A stretch of DNA of 54,140 bases, from IMG/VR virus record IMGVR_UViG_3300012920_000052, positions 1-54,140 of that record. The stretch is one strand, 5' to 3'. The DNA is from a virus. Under the pieces are notes generated by a model that had not been told where the DNA came from, searched no databases, and worked only from the letters and a program-made list of their open reading frames with translations. The position numbers and the translations under genes were made by a program. Shown one piece after another: positions 28,530 to 37,400 of the stretch. How positions within the stretch are numbered: the stretch's first letter is position 1; each line of letters begins with the position of its first letter.

Positions 28530-29244
28530 AAGTTGTTACCTCCTCTCCTGACGGTGCTATTGTGGTAATTTTTAAATCTAACCCAGGTTCATTAGTTTTT
28601 ACATATTTTCTAAATTCCTGTGAATCTTTTATTGGCATTCCTTGAATCATTTGAGCTAAAGCTCCTTTATCCCTTTCACCTTCTATTTCTTGAACTAATA
28701 ATTCTATCTTTTTAGTTATTTTTGGAGCTACTGTGCCTTTATAAGACTCATCTAAAGTTTCTAACTCTTTTTCTTGTTGTGAATTAAGAAATTTAAACTT
28801 TACCTTTTTTTGTGTTAATGGTAAAACATATTCAAACTCACCCTTTTCATCCGCGACTAGGTTAAACTCTTTCATAGTCACATTACTTAAGTCGTGTACA
28901 TATTCAAACTGTTTGTTTGTTTTTGGGTCTGTTAAATTAAAAGTATAAGTAGGTCCAAATGAAGTGTTTCTAAGGAAAATTAGAACCGCTTGTTTATCAC
29001 ATTCCAACATTTCTTCTATTTTAATGTCACCACCAATTATTTTTCTTCTTAACAGTTCATCAATTAAATTTCCTGATTGAGCAAGGTTAGGTGAACTTAA
29101 TAGGTTTTCGTCTGCAGCTGTTAAATAAGTCACCTTAACTTTATCTATAGGTTTACTATAAAACATACCTTTAGATGGTAAGGATACTAAATCATACGGT
29201 ATGTTTGCCTGTGATGGGTCTGAATATTGTTGAGTTGGGTCCAT
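28426..29244 (-). CDS. tail/baseplate assembly protein, gp26/gp51-like
   Basis: The 272-aa protein has the T4 baseplate-protein family pattern: YDLVSLPSKGMFYSKPID, then VTYLTAADENLLSSPN, then IDELLRRKII, as in T4 gp26 and gp51. By position just upstream of the tape measure it may also act as the tail assembly chaperone. Its last about 30 residues (after HFFRPFFG) become basic and unlike the family. In the +1 frame a more family-like C-terminus continues, so this stop may not be the natural end of the whole product. No clear octamer lies near the start; a weak GATTTATA is 36 nt upstream. Confidence 0.8.
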   Translation of the reverse strand: MDPTQQYSDPSQANIPYDLVSLPSKGMFYSKPIDKVKVTYLTAADENLLSSPNLAQSGNLIDELLRRKIIGGDIKIEEMLECDKQAVLIFLRNTSFGPTYTFNLTDPKTNKQFEYVHDLSNVTMKEFNLVADEKGEFEYVLPLTQKKVKFKFLNSQQEKELETLDESYKGTVAPKITKKIELLVQEIEGERDKGALAQMIQGMPIKDSQEFRKYVKTNEPGLDLKITTIAPSGEEVTTYVVLGAHFFRPFFGLQAERARRNLLSCKIRKFFS

Positions 29245-29248
29245 TTTA

Positions 29249-29278
29249 TTGTTTTCTAAATTTTTTTTTATATATTTT
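29249..29278 (+). promoter_or_regulatory. Bacteroidota-type promoter for Mom-like gene
   Basis: TTG (29249-29251), 19 bp spacer, TATATTTT (29271-29278), 7/8 of TAnnTTTG. The expected start is near 29285, about 20 nt before the ATG at 29305. Confidence 0.55.
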
Positions 29279-29304
29279 ACTATAAATCTTATTATAAGTA
29301 TTCC

Positions 29305-29934
29305 ATGAAGAAAAACTTATCTATACGTAATATAACCAAAGAACAAAGTAAGTATATACTTAAATCTCATCATTATTTATCAAAAGTAAATAAAGGTTTT
29401 AGGTCAGGTTTTAATTTTGGTTTATTTGAAGATGAAAAACTTATTGGTGTTTGTATTTTCCATAGTCCTTCAGTTCCAGAAACAGTAAAAGGTTGTTTTG
29501 GTTTGTTAAGAAATGAACAACAGGGAATATATGAGTTAGGAAGGTTATGTTTAATACCTGAATCTGTACAAAAAAACTTACTGTCTTGGTTTGTATCTAA
29601 AAGTATTAAGTTACTTAAAAAACAAACTACTGTTCGTTCTATTTTATCTTATGCCGATTCTTCTTTACATACTGGATTTATCTATCAAGCTACTAATTTC
29701 AAATATTATGGTTTAACTTCACCTAAAAAAGACTTTTGGTTCGAACTAGAGGATGGTTCTTTCGTTAAACATCAAAGAGGTCCTGTAAAAGGAAAGAAGG
29801 GTGAGTGGAGACCTCGTGAACGTAAGCACAGATACTTATTAGTCTTCGACGAATCTTTAAAGTGTTTGTGGGAGGAAAAACCATATCCTAAAGAAAAAAA
29901 CAAAGCTCCATTAAACAAAAAACCCACAACATAG
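29305..29934 (+). CDS. Mom-like DNA-modification acyltransferase
   Basis: The 209-aa protein resembles the Mu Mom family of GNAT-fold enzymes that modify adenines in phage DNA and protect it from restriction. The family-like features are an early HHYLSK, GFNFGLFEDEKLIGVCIF, a YELGRLCL strand and, most tellingly, SYADSSLHTGFIYQATNFKY (about residues 114-133), close to the conserved Mom segment ending GYIYQATNWKY. The basic C-terminal region includes RERKHRYLLVF. It is a lone plus-strand gene among minus-strand tail genes, with its own host-type promoter, which fits expression before packaging. The exact modification cannot be read from sequence. Confidence 0.75.
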   Translation: MKKNLSIRNITKEQSKYILKSHHYLSKVNKGFRSGFNFGLFEDEKLIGVCIFHSPSVPETVKGCFGLLRNEQQGIYELGRLCLIPESVQKNLLSWFVSKSIKLLKKQTTVRSILSYADSSLHTGFIYQATNFKYYGLTSPKKDFWFELEDGSFVKHQRGPVKGKKGEWRPRERKHRYLLVFDESLKCLWEEKPYPKEKNKAPLNKKPTT

Positions 29935-29941
29935 TGTGGGT
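29916..29941 (-). terminator. terminator for tail tube gene inside the Mom-like 3' end
   Basis: In minus-strand sense, a 7-bp stem ACCCACA/TGTGGGT (29941-29922, 6-nt loop) is followed by TTTTTTG. It lies 25 nt past the tail tube stop and overlaps the last codons and stop of the convergent Mom-like gene. In plus sense the T tract is weak. Confidence 0.75.
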
Positions 29942-29965
29942 CTTAATGTTAATATGTTTATAATA

Positions 29966-30454
29966 TTAGTATACCAAAATACATCTATCTGGTCTTAGTG
30001 TTGCTGATATAGTTGCGATACCGTCATCACTATATCCTAGACTATCAAAGTTAACATCAGTTAAGAATGTTCCTTGTAGTATCCATTTCTCAACAACTAC
30101 ACCTGTAGGGTCTAACATTTCTAAATCAATGTCTTTCTTATATCCTGCAGCGTATCCCATTCTACCTGTTACTGATTCTGCGTGTAATCTAACCCATTCC
30201 ATCAATGCTTGTGAAGCAGAAGGACCGATAGGGTCTCTAAATGTAACACTAATCGTATTCCAAGTAAATCTACCTGCAACATAAGTAGATGTGTTTAAAA
30301 ATGGAATCTCTACAGAATTAATGTTAACTGTTGGTCTAGAAGTACTTTCCACATACCACTCGTTAATTCCTAAAGATGAAGGAAACCTCAAGATAAACCT
30401 ATTCTTCTTTTTAGGTTCATACGGTATGGGCATTTTCATTAATAAATCAGCCAT
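29966..30454 (-). CDS. 19: tail tube protein gp19-like
   Basis: The 162-aa protein matches the T4 gp19/Hcp-like tube fold: FILRFPSSLGINEWYVESTS, then VNINSVEIPFLNTSTYVAGR, FTWNTISVTFRDP, and a final DDGIATISATLRPD strand. It forms the inner tube of the contractile tail. It has a TATTTATT octamer 33 nt upstream, a longer leader than most late genes and similar to that of the sheath gene, and its own terminator. Confidence 0.92.
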   Translation of the reverse strand: MADLLMKMPIPYEPKKKNRFILRFPSSLGINEWYVESTSRPTVNINSVEIPFLNTSTYVAGRFTWNTISVTFRDPIGPSASQALMEWVRLHAESVTGRMGYAAGYKKDIDLEMLDPTGVVVEKWILQGTFLTDVNFDSLGYSDDGIATISATLRPDRCILVY

Positions 30455-30487
30455 GTTAATTTTTTTTGTTTTCTATTGTTATTTCTT

Positions 30488-30495
30488 AATAAATA
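30488..30495 (-). promoter_or_regulatory. late-type promoter octamer for tail tube
   Basis: Sense TATTTATT, 33 nt before the tail tube ATG. The long leader is shared with sheath (40 nt) and one HAD gene (38 nt). Confidence 0.55.
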
Positions 30496-30600
30496 TACGG
30501 GTTTTCAAAAATAGTTCAAAAAGACCCTTTACTTTGTTTATTGACTTTTATACTAATAAAGCATAAAAGCTATTACATAATATAAATATTATAATAAGAA

Positions 30601-31269
30601 TTATTCTTTAGCATGCATTACAAATAATTTCTTAGCAAGTTCTTCTGGTAAATCTCTTTTTAATAATCTCATTGCTTTTACATTCTTCATGTCGTCATCT
30701 ATAAAAACTATTTCGTCATACTTTTGTAATAATTTTTCTACGACTTCAGCCTTTTTTTCGTAGTCTGTTTGAGACTCAAGTGTCTTAACTCTTTCAGTAT
30801 CGTTAATAGCGTAAACGTTTTCCCTAGATAATCTATCTCCTATAGGTACTAAATTACCTTTACTATCTTTATACATTAAAAATTCTTTTAATCCGTCAAA
30901 TACGATATCCTCATTAGACCTTGCGGTTAATATTGCAATTTGGTGACCTAACTTTAAATAATCATCCATAACTGATAGGTTAGCTACAATAGGTTCTGCT
31001 TGTTCTATAGATTGTTGTGTCTTTACGGGGTCCATAAAATCCCTATAATCATAATATTCTTTAGTTTCGGGTGTGACGTGTTCTAAACCATATTCATACG
31101 GTGTTAAAGCTACTTCCTGTCCGTCTGTAGGCAAATTTCTATATATGTATACTCCAGTAGGTTTAAGTAGTGTATCATCCACGTCTAAAAGTATTAGACG
31201 ATTAGTTTTAGCTAATTCATTTAAAGGTTGTTCAGTGTACTCCCTAAGAATTCTTCTAATATAGTTCAT
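30601..31269 (-). CDS. HAD-superfamily phosphatase with capsid-targeting-like N-terminus
   Basis: The 222-aa protein starts with an amphipathic stretch MNYIRRILREYTEQP, followed by a HAD domain: motif I LLDVDDTLL (about residues 28-36), motif II region AILTARS (about 121-127), and the acidic motif IV VFIDDDMKNV (about 196-205). It is probably a phosphatase. The short N-terminal helix with an L-R-E triplet resembles the T4 peptide that sends internal proteins into the prohead and is cut after L/I-x-E. A late-type octamer lies 38 nt upstream. It is divergent to the zeta-like kinase gene. Confidence 0.8.
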   Translation of the reverse strand: MNYIRRILREYTEQPLNELAKTNRLILLDVDDTLLKPTGVYIYRNLPTDGQEVALTPYEYGLEHVTPETKEYYDYRDFMDPVKTQQSIEQAEPIVANLSVMDDYLKLGHQIAILTARSNEDIVFDGLKEFLMYKDSKGNLVPIGDRLSRENVYAINDTERVKTLESQTDYEKKAEVVEKLLQKYDEIVFIDDDMKNVKAMRLLKRDLPEELAKKLFVMHAKE

Positions 31270-31307
31270 TTATGTAAAATTTTTCAACTAATTTTTATTG
31301 TATATAC

Positions 31308-31315
31308 TATAAATA
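31308..31315 (-). promoter_or_regulatory. late-type promoter octamer before HAD gene
   Basis: Sense TATTTATA, 38 nt before the ATG at 31269. Confidence 0.45.
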
Positions 31316-31354
31316 TAGTAAAGAAGTATAATCCAATATTCTTAATCATAAATA

Positions 31355-31362
31355 TATTTATA
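31355..31362 (+). promoter_or_regulatory. possible TATTTATA octamer before zeta-like kinase
   Basis: TATTTATA lies only 3 nt before the ATG at 31366 but 39 nt before the in-frame ATG at 31402. If it is a promoter, translation from 31402 is more likely. It may also be chance in AT-rich DNA. Confidence 0.3.
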
Positions 31363-31365
31363 GGT

Positions 31366-32019
31366 ATGTTACTTAAAGAAATTAGTAAAATTAAAAAGTT
31401 AATGCTTATAGAGTCTAGGGTTGTGGGGTTTGATAACCCACAAGGTAATTTTGTAATTATCGCTGGAGGACCAGGTGCTGGTAAAAGTTTTGTGACTCAA
31501 AATTTTATAGACTTACCAAACTACAAACAATTTAATGTAGACAATTATAGAGTAGCATTAGCTAAAAAAATATGGGGTGACCAGTGGAAAGAAAATATAT
31601 CTACCGATGAGGGTTATCAAAAAATTCTAGATATGTCCTACACAACTTCTGACCCGAGAAATTTAACTATTAGGTTTTTAAAAAACTTTTTGGATACTGA
31701 AAGAAATGAGATGCCTAATATAGTTTATGACGCTGGAGGAGGACAAAGAGAGGTCATGAATGAGGTAATTAACTTAGCTAAAGAAAATGGTTATATCGTA
31801 ACTATAGTTCATGTCGTTACCGACTTAGACAAAGCTTTAGAAAGAAATTTACAAAGAGACCGTAGTTTACCTACTGATATGGTTATAGATTATCATGACA
31901 AAGTTAGAAGGGTGGTTAAAGATTTAATACCTATGGTAGACAATTATTGGATTGTAGATAACACCAAAGACTTACCTTTCGGTGAAAGAGCTACTGGTAG
32001 TATTCACAGAATTAAATAA
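31366..32019 (+). CDS. zeta-toxin-like P-loop kinase
   Basis: From the ATG at 31366 the protein is 217 aa. It carries a Walker A in IAGGPGAGKSFVTQNF (about residues 29-44), a zeta-like QFNVDNYRVAL segment just after it, a VYDAGGG strand and an Arg-rich lid region (DKALERNLQRDRSLP). This is the zeta toxin/polynucleotide-kinase type of P-loop kinase. The N-terminus has a short helix with L-I-E-S, like a prohead-protease site. A start at 31402 is possible and would remove most of that helix. It lies between two HAD phosphatase genes, which suggests a split kinase/phosphatase repair pair. No antitoxin gene is apparent. Confidence 0.75.
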   Translation: MLLKEISKIKKLMLIESRVVGFDNPQGNFVIIAGGPGAGKSFVTQNFIDLPNYKQFNVDNYRVALAKKIWGDQWKENISTDEGYQKILDMSYTTSDPRNLTIRFLKNFLDTERNEMPNIVYDAGGGQREVMNEVINLAKENGYIVTIVHVVTDLDKALERNLQRDRSLPTDMVIDYHDKVRRVVKDLIPMVDNYWIVDNTKDLPFGERATGSIHRIK

Positions 32020-32452
32020 CAACTTTATTTATTTTTAATTCTATTTCTGGAAAAAAGTCCATTGTGTTTTTAACATCATTTATATGTTTATCTTTATCTT
32101 CCCAATACTCTATAGAATCTACACTATTAGTTAGTATTAAATCTTTTACTCGTTTACCTTTAGACCTATCACCATCAACACCAATAATCATCTTGTAGTC
32201 ATCAAACACCAAACCGTGTTCTTCTAATAAAGTTTTTAGTTGTAAGTAAACACCATCAATTCTATTTGTAAGTAAGATAACTTTTGTGTTTTTTTCTTTT
32301 TTACATTCTTTAAACTTTTTTATGGTTTCAAGTATTGGTTCGAATTTCCATTTGTAGATGGAAAGACTTGCTGGTTTATTCATATAGTCGGGGTCTTCAT
32401 CATAAGGGGTTTTGAATAATGTATTATCAAAATCAAAAAGGGCTAATTTCAT
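32012..32452 (-). CDS. HAD-like phosphatase
   Basis: The 146-aa protein opens with HAD motif I (LFDFDNTLF, residues 4-12). It continues with motif II in VILLTNR (about 60-66) and a late acidic YWEDKDKHI motif. It resembles the small HAD domains found in RNA-repair-type proteins. Its 3' end overlaps the convergent kinase gene by 8 nt. It is expressed from a near-perfect Bacteroidota-type promoter, unlike the HAD gene at 30601 that has the late octamer. Confidence 0.75.
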   Translation of the reverse strand: MKLALFDFDNTLFKTPYDEDPDYMNKPASLSIYKWKFEPILETIKKFKECKKEKNTKVILLTNRIDGVYLQLKTLLEEHGLVFDDYKMIIGVDGDRSKGKRVKDLILTNSVDSIEYWEDKDKHINDVKNTMDFFPEIELKINKVVI

Positions 32453-32475
32453 TTATTGTGTTTTAAAGTTCGATA

Positions 32476-32506
32476 CAAATATAATAAAAAATATTTAGTA
32501 AACAAA
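32476..32506 (-). promoter_or_regulatory. Bacteroidota-type promoter for HAD gene
   Basis: Minus strand: TTTG (32506-32503), 19 bp spacer, TATATTTG (32483-32476). This is a full match to -33 TTTG and -7 TAnnTTTG. It lies about 24 nt before the ATG and is divergent to the promoter at 32527-32558. Confidence 0.8.
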
Positions 32507-32526
32507 TAAAAAAAGTTTAAATTTAA

Positions 32527-32558
32527 TTTGGTAGTTTCATATAAAGCTCTTATATTTG
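32527..32558 (+). promoter_or_regulatory. Bacteroidota-type promoter for coiled-coil gene
   Basis: Plus strand: TTTG (32527-32530), 20 bp spacer, TATATTTG (32551-32558). A full match to the Bacteroidota consensus. It decides the start of the next gene, because an upstream non-ATG start at 32556 would lie inside the -7 element. Confidence 0.8.
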
Positions 32559-32585
32559 TGTATAACAAAACCAAAAAAGAAAAAC

Positions 32586-33368
32586 ATGAACATAGAAAAA
32601 ACAGAAAGTTTATTTAATAACGACAAAGAATACTTAACAATTGTAGAAGGAATTACACAAGATGATGTGATAGTAAAAACTTCACATTCAGAAAAAAATG
32701 TGGATAGAGCAGTTGACGCTAAATATTCTTTTGACCGTTCACTTTGGATGAGTGTTTATGTTGTTCTTAAACCAGAAATTGTAGAAACACTTAAATCTAT
32801 CAACCCACAATTATTAAAAGCTGTTAAACTTTCTCAAATCATTAGAGAAAAGGAAGAATGTTATAACATGCACGAAACACATAGAGTAGAATTTAAATTT
32901 ACTGGAATTCGTACAAGAAAAAAGAAAATTGAAAAGTATGATGGTATCTATGACACTTTTATTAATGACATTCCTAGAATAACTGAAATTTTTACAAATA
33001 GGTTGTTGGATACAATTAACGATTACCTTAAAGGTCAAGTTTCTAATATAAACGAAAGATATGTCAATAACCATGTTGAGTTATATGTGTCTGACAAATA
33101 TGAGGAAGCTTGGGAAGAAGACTTTAACAATAACGAAGAATTAGTTAAAATAAAAAAACAAAAAGAAGAGTTGGCAAAACAAATTGCTGAACTAAACTCT
33201 AAAATGTCTTCATTAAACAGTCAAATCACAAATATTAAATGTGATATAACTAAAAAAGATTTAAGTGGTACAGAGTTACCTTTAGAAGTTGTTGAAAAAA
33301 TCAATAAAAAATATGACAATGACGAAGCTTGGAAAATTTACAACAAAAGACGTTTTAGTTTTTCGTAA
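32586..33368 (+). CDS. unknown early coiled-coil protein
   Basis: I chose the ATG at 32586 (MNIEKTESLF) because the promoter -7 box is at 32551-32558; the product is 260 aa. It has a mixed alpha/beta N-terminal part and a coiled coil at about residues 185-225 (KKQKEELAKQIAELNSKMSS). No catalytic motif, signal or membrane segment is seen and I do not recognise a family. The perfect host-type promoter and solitary placement suggest an early gene, perhaps a host-takeover or DNA-handling factor; that is inference. Confidence 0.75.
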   Translation: MNIEKTESLFNNDKEYLTIVEGITQDDVIVKTSHSEKNVDRAVDAKYSFDRSLWMSVYVVLKPEIVETLKSINPQLLKAVKLSQIIREKEECYNMHETHRVEFKFTGIRTRKKKIEKYDGIYDTFINDIPRITEIFTNRLLDTINDYLKGQVSNINERYVNNHVELYVSDKYEEAWEEDFNNNEELVKIKKQKEELAKQIAELNSKMSSLNSQITNIKCDITKKDLSGTELPLEVVEKINKKYDNDEAWKIYNKRRFSFS

Positions 33369-33369
33369 T

Positions 33370-33398
33370 AAAAAAGGGTCCATTAAGGACCCTTTTTT
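33370..33398. terminator. bidirectional intrinsic terminator
   Basis: Stem GGGTCC/GGACCC (33376-33381 with 33387-33392, 5-nt loop), with six A residues on the left and six T residues on the right. It ends both the plus gene at 32586-33368 and the convergent minus gene at 33418-34404. Confidence 0.9.
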
Positions 33399-33417
33399 AA
33401 TATAGATGTATTTTATA

Positions 33418-34404
33418 TTATTTTCTTAAACGTCTATTTAATTCACGTTTAGCTTCACTTAAAAGTCTAGCTTTTTGTCTTTTAGACATTTTTTTAGATT
33501 CGTTTACAAATCCATTACCTTCATGATAAAAGTGTGTTCCTGGTTCTCTACGATATTTGTCGTCATGCCCCACACCTCTTTTATCGTCATATTTCATATC
33601 TTTAATTAAAGCGTTGATGTGGTGTTCTAAACTAGACTTGTGTCCACCATGAGAATGGTCTTTTTCACGTTCTAAATGGTGTAATCTACCCATATCATCT
33701 CCAATCATCGAGTCATAACGGTAAGCTTCTTCACCTTCAGAATCTTCATAAACTTCACCTCTACGGGATTTACCAGTTAAATCATTATCATATGCACCTA
33801 TAACACTATGTTTATAGTGATGACCATCAAATGATTCGTCATCTGCACCGTCACCAGCGTTAAACATACCTTTTTCATAAGACATTCTACTATCTAACTC
33901 ATCTAACTCTGTACCCCCTTTTTTATTTATAATAGCTTTTTGAAGTGAATCTGGTAAATTATTTTTTTGTTTACCCTTTAAAGCCGGATTATTATCAAAC
34001 TTTTTGGTTTTTTCTTCTTCTAATGTGTACTCTTTACCATCCACAGTAAATTTATCACCTGGTTTCTTACCTTCTTCTTTAGCTTTTTTAACTTCATATG
34101 CGAATGCATTACCCTCATCCATATCTTTTTCTTCTTCATCTAAGTCCATAGGATTGTTGAAATTTTCTGGGTTAAAGTTAGCGTCACCATGATAATCTCC
34201 ATCACCGAATTCTTCAGCTAATTCTGCATCTATCTCATTATAAAACGCAGCTGACTCTTCTTCCAGTACAAAGTTTTCCATAAGTCTTGTAAATTGTGAC
34301 TCACTAAGTGAAATATTTTGTGGTTTATTTCCAAAAGTCTTTTTTGAGGAGGATTTTTGACCTAAACTTTTACCTAATTTTCCTTTTTTATAACTTAACT
34401 TCAT
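33418..34404 (-). CDS. hydrophilic putative virion or internal protein
   Basis: The 328-aa protein is highly charged. Its basic N-terminus (KGKLGKSLGQKSSSKK) precedes an amphipathic helix SLSESQFTRLMENFVLEEE at about residues 32-50 with several L/I-x-E triplets. The middle is acidic and His-rich (EREKDHSHGGHKSS), and the C-terminus is a basic helix (SKRQKARLLSEAKRELNRRL). It follows the sheath gene by 26 nt and ends at the bidirectional terminator, so it is probably a late gene. No family is recognised. The helix resembles targeting or maturation peptides of prohead-packaged proteins. Confidence 0.75.
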   Translation of the reverse strand: MKLSYKKGKLGKSLGQKSSSKKTFGNKPQNISLSESQFTRLMENFVLEEESAAFYNEIDAELAEEFGDGDYHGDANFNPENFNNPMDLDEEEKDMDEGNAFAYEVKKAKEEGKKPGDKFTVDGKEYTLEEEKTKKFDNNPALKGKQKNNLPDSLQKAIINKKGGTELDELDSRMSYEKGMFNAGDGADDESFDGHHYKHSVIGAYDNDLTGKSRRGEVYEDSEGEEAYRYDSMIGDDMGRLHHLEREKDHSHGGHKSSLEHHINALIKDMKYDDKRGVGHDDKYRREPGTHFYHEGNGFVNESKKMSKRQKARLLSEAKRELNRRLRK

Positions 34405-34429
34405 TTTTTAAAATTTTATATTTCTATTA

Positions 34430-37400
34430 TTATACATTTTCAAATGATGCTCCAGTAGGTGTAATTAAGAATTCAATATCGATAAATTCTAGAGACCTAG
34501 TTGGTTTTATGTAAATCTTACCTTCTAATGTGTTCTGGTCAATCAATTGTGGGTCGTCAGAAAGAACAACTCTAAAGTCTGTTAAACCTCTTTCTCTTCT
34601 AATAGAGTCTAGGATTGGGTTAACTAAGTCTAAGAATTCGTTTCTTACTTGTTCGTCATTTTGTTCGAATAACAATTTAACTGCGACTGCCGAAATTAAT
34701 TTTCTAGCCTGTAATAACAATCTTCTAACGTTGATTCTATCTAAAGCAGATTGTCTACTTTGTAAAGTCTTGTTACCCCAAATAATAGTACCTACATCTG
34801 AGTAAGTTGCGATTGGGTTAATTCTACCAGCGTATAACGTATCTCTTTCATCAAGAGTAAGTTTCTTTCTAGCTTTAACCGCGTTTACAATACCTCTAGT
34901 GTAACCAGCGGATGCGAACCAAGGGAATGAGATGTTATCTGTTAAAGCGATGTTTCTCATTACATCATAAGTAGGTGGTAACCATACTCTTGTATTGTTT
35001 TCTTGGTCATTGTACTGTACCCATGGATAGTAAGTTGCGGTATAGTTAGAATCTATTCCTGTAAGGTCTAAGTTATCTACTGCTTCTGTAGGTTGGATTA
35101 TGTTTGCTGCTATGGTAGCACCTGGTGCAAATAAGTTGTAATCAGGTGTTGTTGTAACATACAATGAATCCGCTCTTTCAGTTTCTATCATATCAATAGT
35201 TTCCTCTACCAGATTACTATTATCTACATAGTTAATACCTGGTGTAGCAAATACATTCACGTTAACAGCTTCAGGGTTTCTAAATGTTCTTATACCAAAT
35301 AAGTAAGCGTAGTAGTCAGTTGTTGCAAAGAACCCAGATTCACCCCAAGGAGTAGAACCAAGTAATTTAAACGAACCGTCCCCATCAGCGTTTGGATATG
35401 CAGTTGTAGAACAAGCCCCATTTAGGAATCCAGATTTACCTCTAATATATGAGTCTCCATTACTTCTAGATTTTCTGTAGATATCCCAACCATCAAAACC
35501 ACCATAAGGTGCGATTGTGAACTTTCTAGACTGTAAAGTATAGTATGGGTCTTGAGGACTAGTAGGTTCTGTTCTAAACGATGTTGCTCCTACCGCGAAT
35601 TGATTTTCACTTGTAGTTCCAGTACCACAATTTTTACATTGGGTGGTTACACAAAGTTCTCCTAAAGTGTTAGTACATGTAGCTCCTGAATCCATGTGGA
35701 ACCCTTGAGTTAAACAATTCCAATCATCACCATCTGGGTCATCACACTTTTTAATTGGTGCTTGTTTTCCTTTATATTGGAAGAAGTCATCATCATAAGC
35801 GGATGCCGCTGTGTCTGAAATACCTAAGTAAACTCTTCTTATTTTATCACCAACACTAATTGTTTCATTATCTACACCTGCACTTATTGCGAAAGGAGGG
35901 TTCCAAATAACCTCCCCTGGAGTGTTATAATGTGTTTTATAATATAATGTTGGGCTTTGTTGTCCTTGATATTCTCTAGTTATATAACCTTCAAACCCAC
36001 AAGGTACTGCGTCATGTCTGTTAACGTCTGACTCTTGTTCTGGGTCGATATCTACCATTATATATCTACTCTTAAGTTCATACTCACCATTTGCTGTTCC
36101 AACTTTAACACCAACGAAAGAATTTTCGTTAGGATTCATACTACATCTTGTAAATCTTTCTAAGACTACAGGTGAAGCATCTGTATCATAATAGTTTCTA
36201 ACTAGGATGTCAAACTCATTTCTTTCAAAAGAAATATTAACAATCGAAATCTTAATTGATGTGTTTGCAGCGTTTCCGTCAGCGATTGAAACGAATCTAA
36301 ATAATTTATAAACTTTAGTACCTCTTAATTCAGAAACTAAGAAAGGTGTTACTGGTGTTTGCCATTGTTCTTGGTAGAAACCAATAGTTCCAGTATTTGT
36401 AGCTGCTCTAAAAGAAGGTAAATCTAATAGAGTACAATTTAATCCTTTTATGTATCCTTTTTTGTAAGCGTATGATAACATATTTGGGTAAGCTTCCTCA
36501 ACGAAAACAGGTACCGTAGACATGTCTTTATCAAAAGGAGCCGTACCGAACACACGTTTTAAGTAATCTTTAGAAGTTGGTGACATAGAAGTTTCAAATC
36601 TAAAAGTAGAACCTTCTTTATTTGTAACATCTAACCCAAAAGTAGCGAATGGGTTTGTGTTAACATCTCCAAAAGTAGAACCCGTACAAACCATTTGTAC
36701 ATCAGTTAAACCTGTCACTTCATAAACAGGACCACCTGAAGTTTGTGTACTTATACCTCTAGAACGTAAAGTCGCTACAATTAAATCATCATAATTACAG
36801 AAGGTTGAACCCGTAAAGTAAGTTACACTAAATCTACTAACACCCGAATAAGATGTGGTTGCTGCCGATGTACTAATATCTACAATGTCAGTTGGGCTAA
36901 TCCCAACACTTAAAGAGAAACCAGTATATGAATCTGTATTAGGTATAATATTAAAGAAACTATATAACCAAGGGTCATTAATGTCATCACAGAAATTTGG
37001 GCTACAACTACCACCTAATACAGAAGTGGATGTTGCTGCACTCATTTCGTTTTGGTAAGTTGTTACGAAAGCACTACCGTCCCATTCTGGGAAAGCTCCG
37101 TTAACCAAAGTGTTACCTTCTGCTTCATCCCCATCATAAGGACAACCAAAAACACTTTCTGTTGGTGTCCCTGTTAAACTTAAATAACATGGTGTAGCTG
37201 CTGTAGCACAAGTATACGGGTGATAGAAACTAGACGCTGCTGTATTTAACAACGAGTTAATTTCTGTCTCCACAGTAGTTGTACTACCGTCTGTTTTTGT
37301 TATAGTATTATTAAGAACACTTTGAATTGGGTTTGGTAATAATACTGTTGGTGAAGTACTTAATGTACTGTCGCCATAGGATGTTCCTGCTGAGAAAAAG

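Noticed and set aside
30496-30536. GGGTTTT...GACCC imperfect inverted repeat upstream of the tail tube
   Set aside because: It needs a G-T pair and a long loop and lacks a T tract in either direction; no clear role.
30577-30595. AT-rich palindrome ATAATATAAATATTAT as a terminator for the HAD gene
   Set aside because: The stem is pure A/T without a following T tract, so it is unlikely to terminate transcription.
31355-31368. Leaderless translation of the zeta-like kinase from its TATTTATA
   Set aside because: A start 3 nt from the octamer would place the ATG before the expected transcript start; chance in AT-rich DNA or a start at 31402 is simpler.
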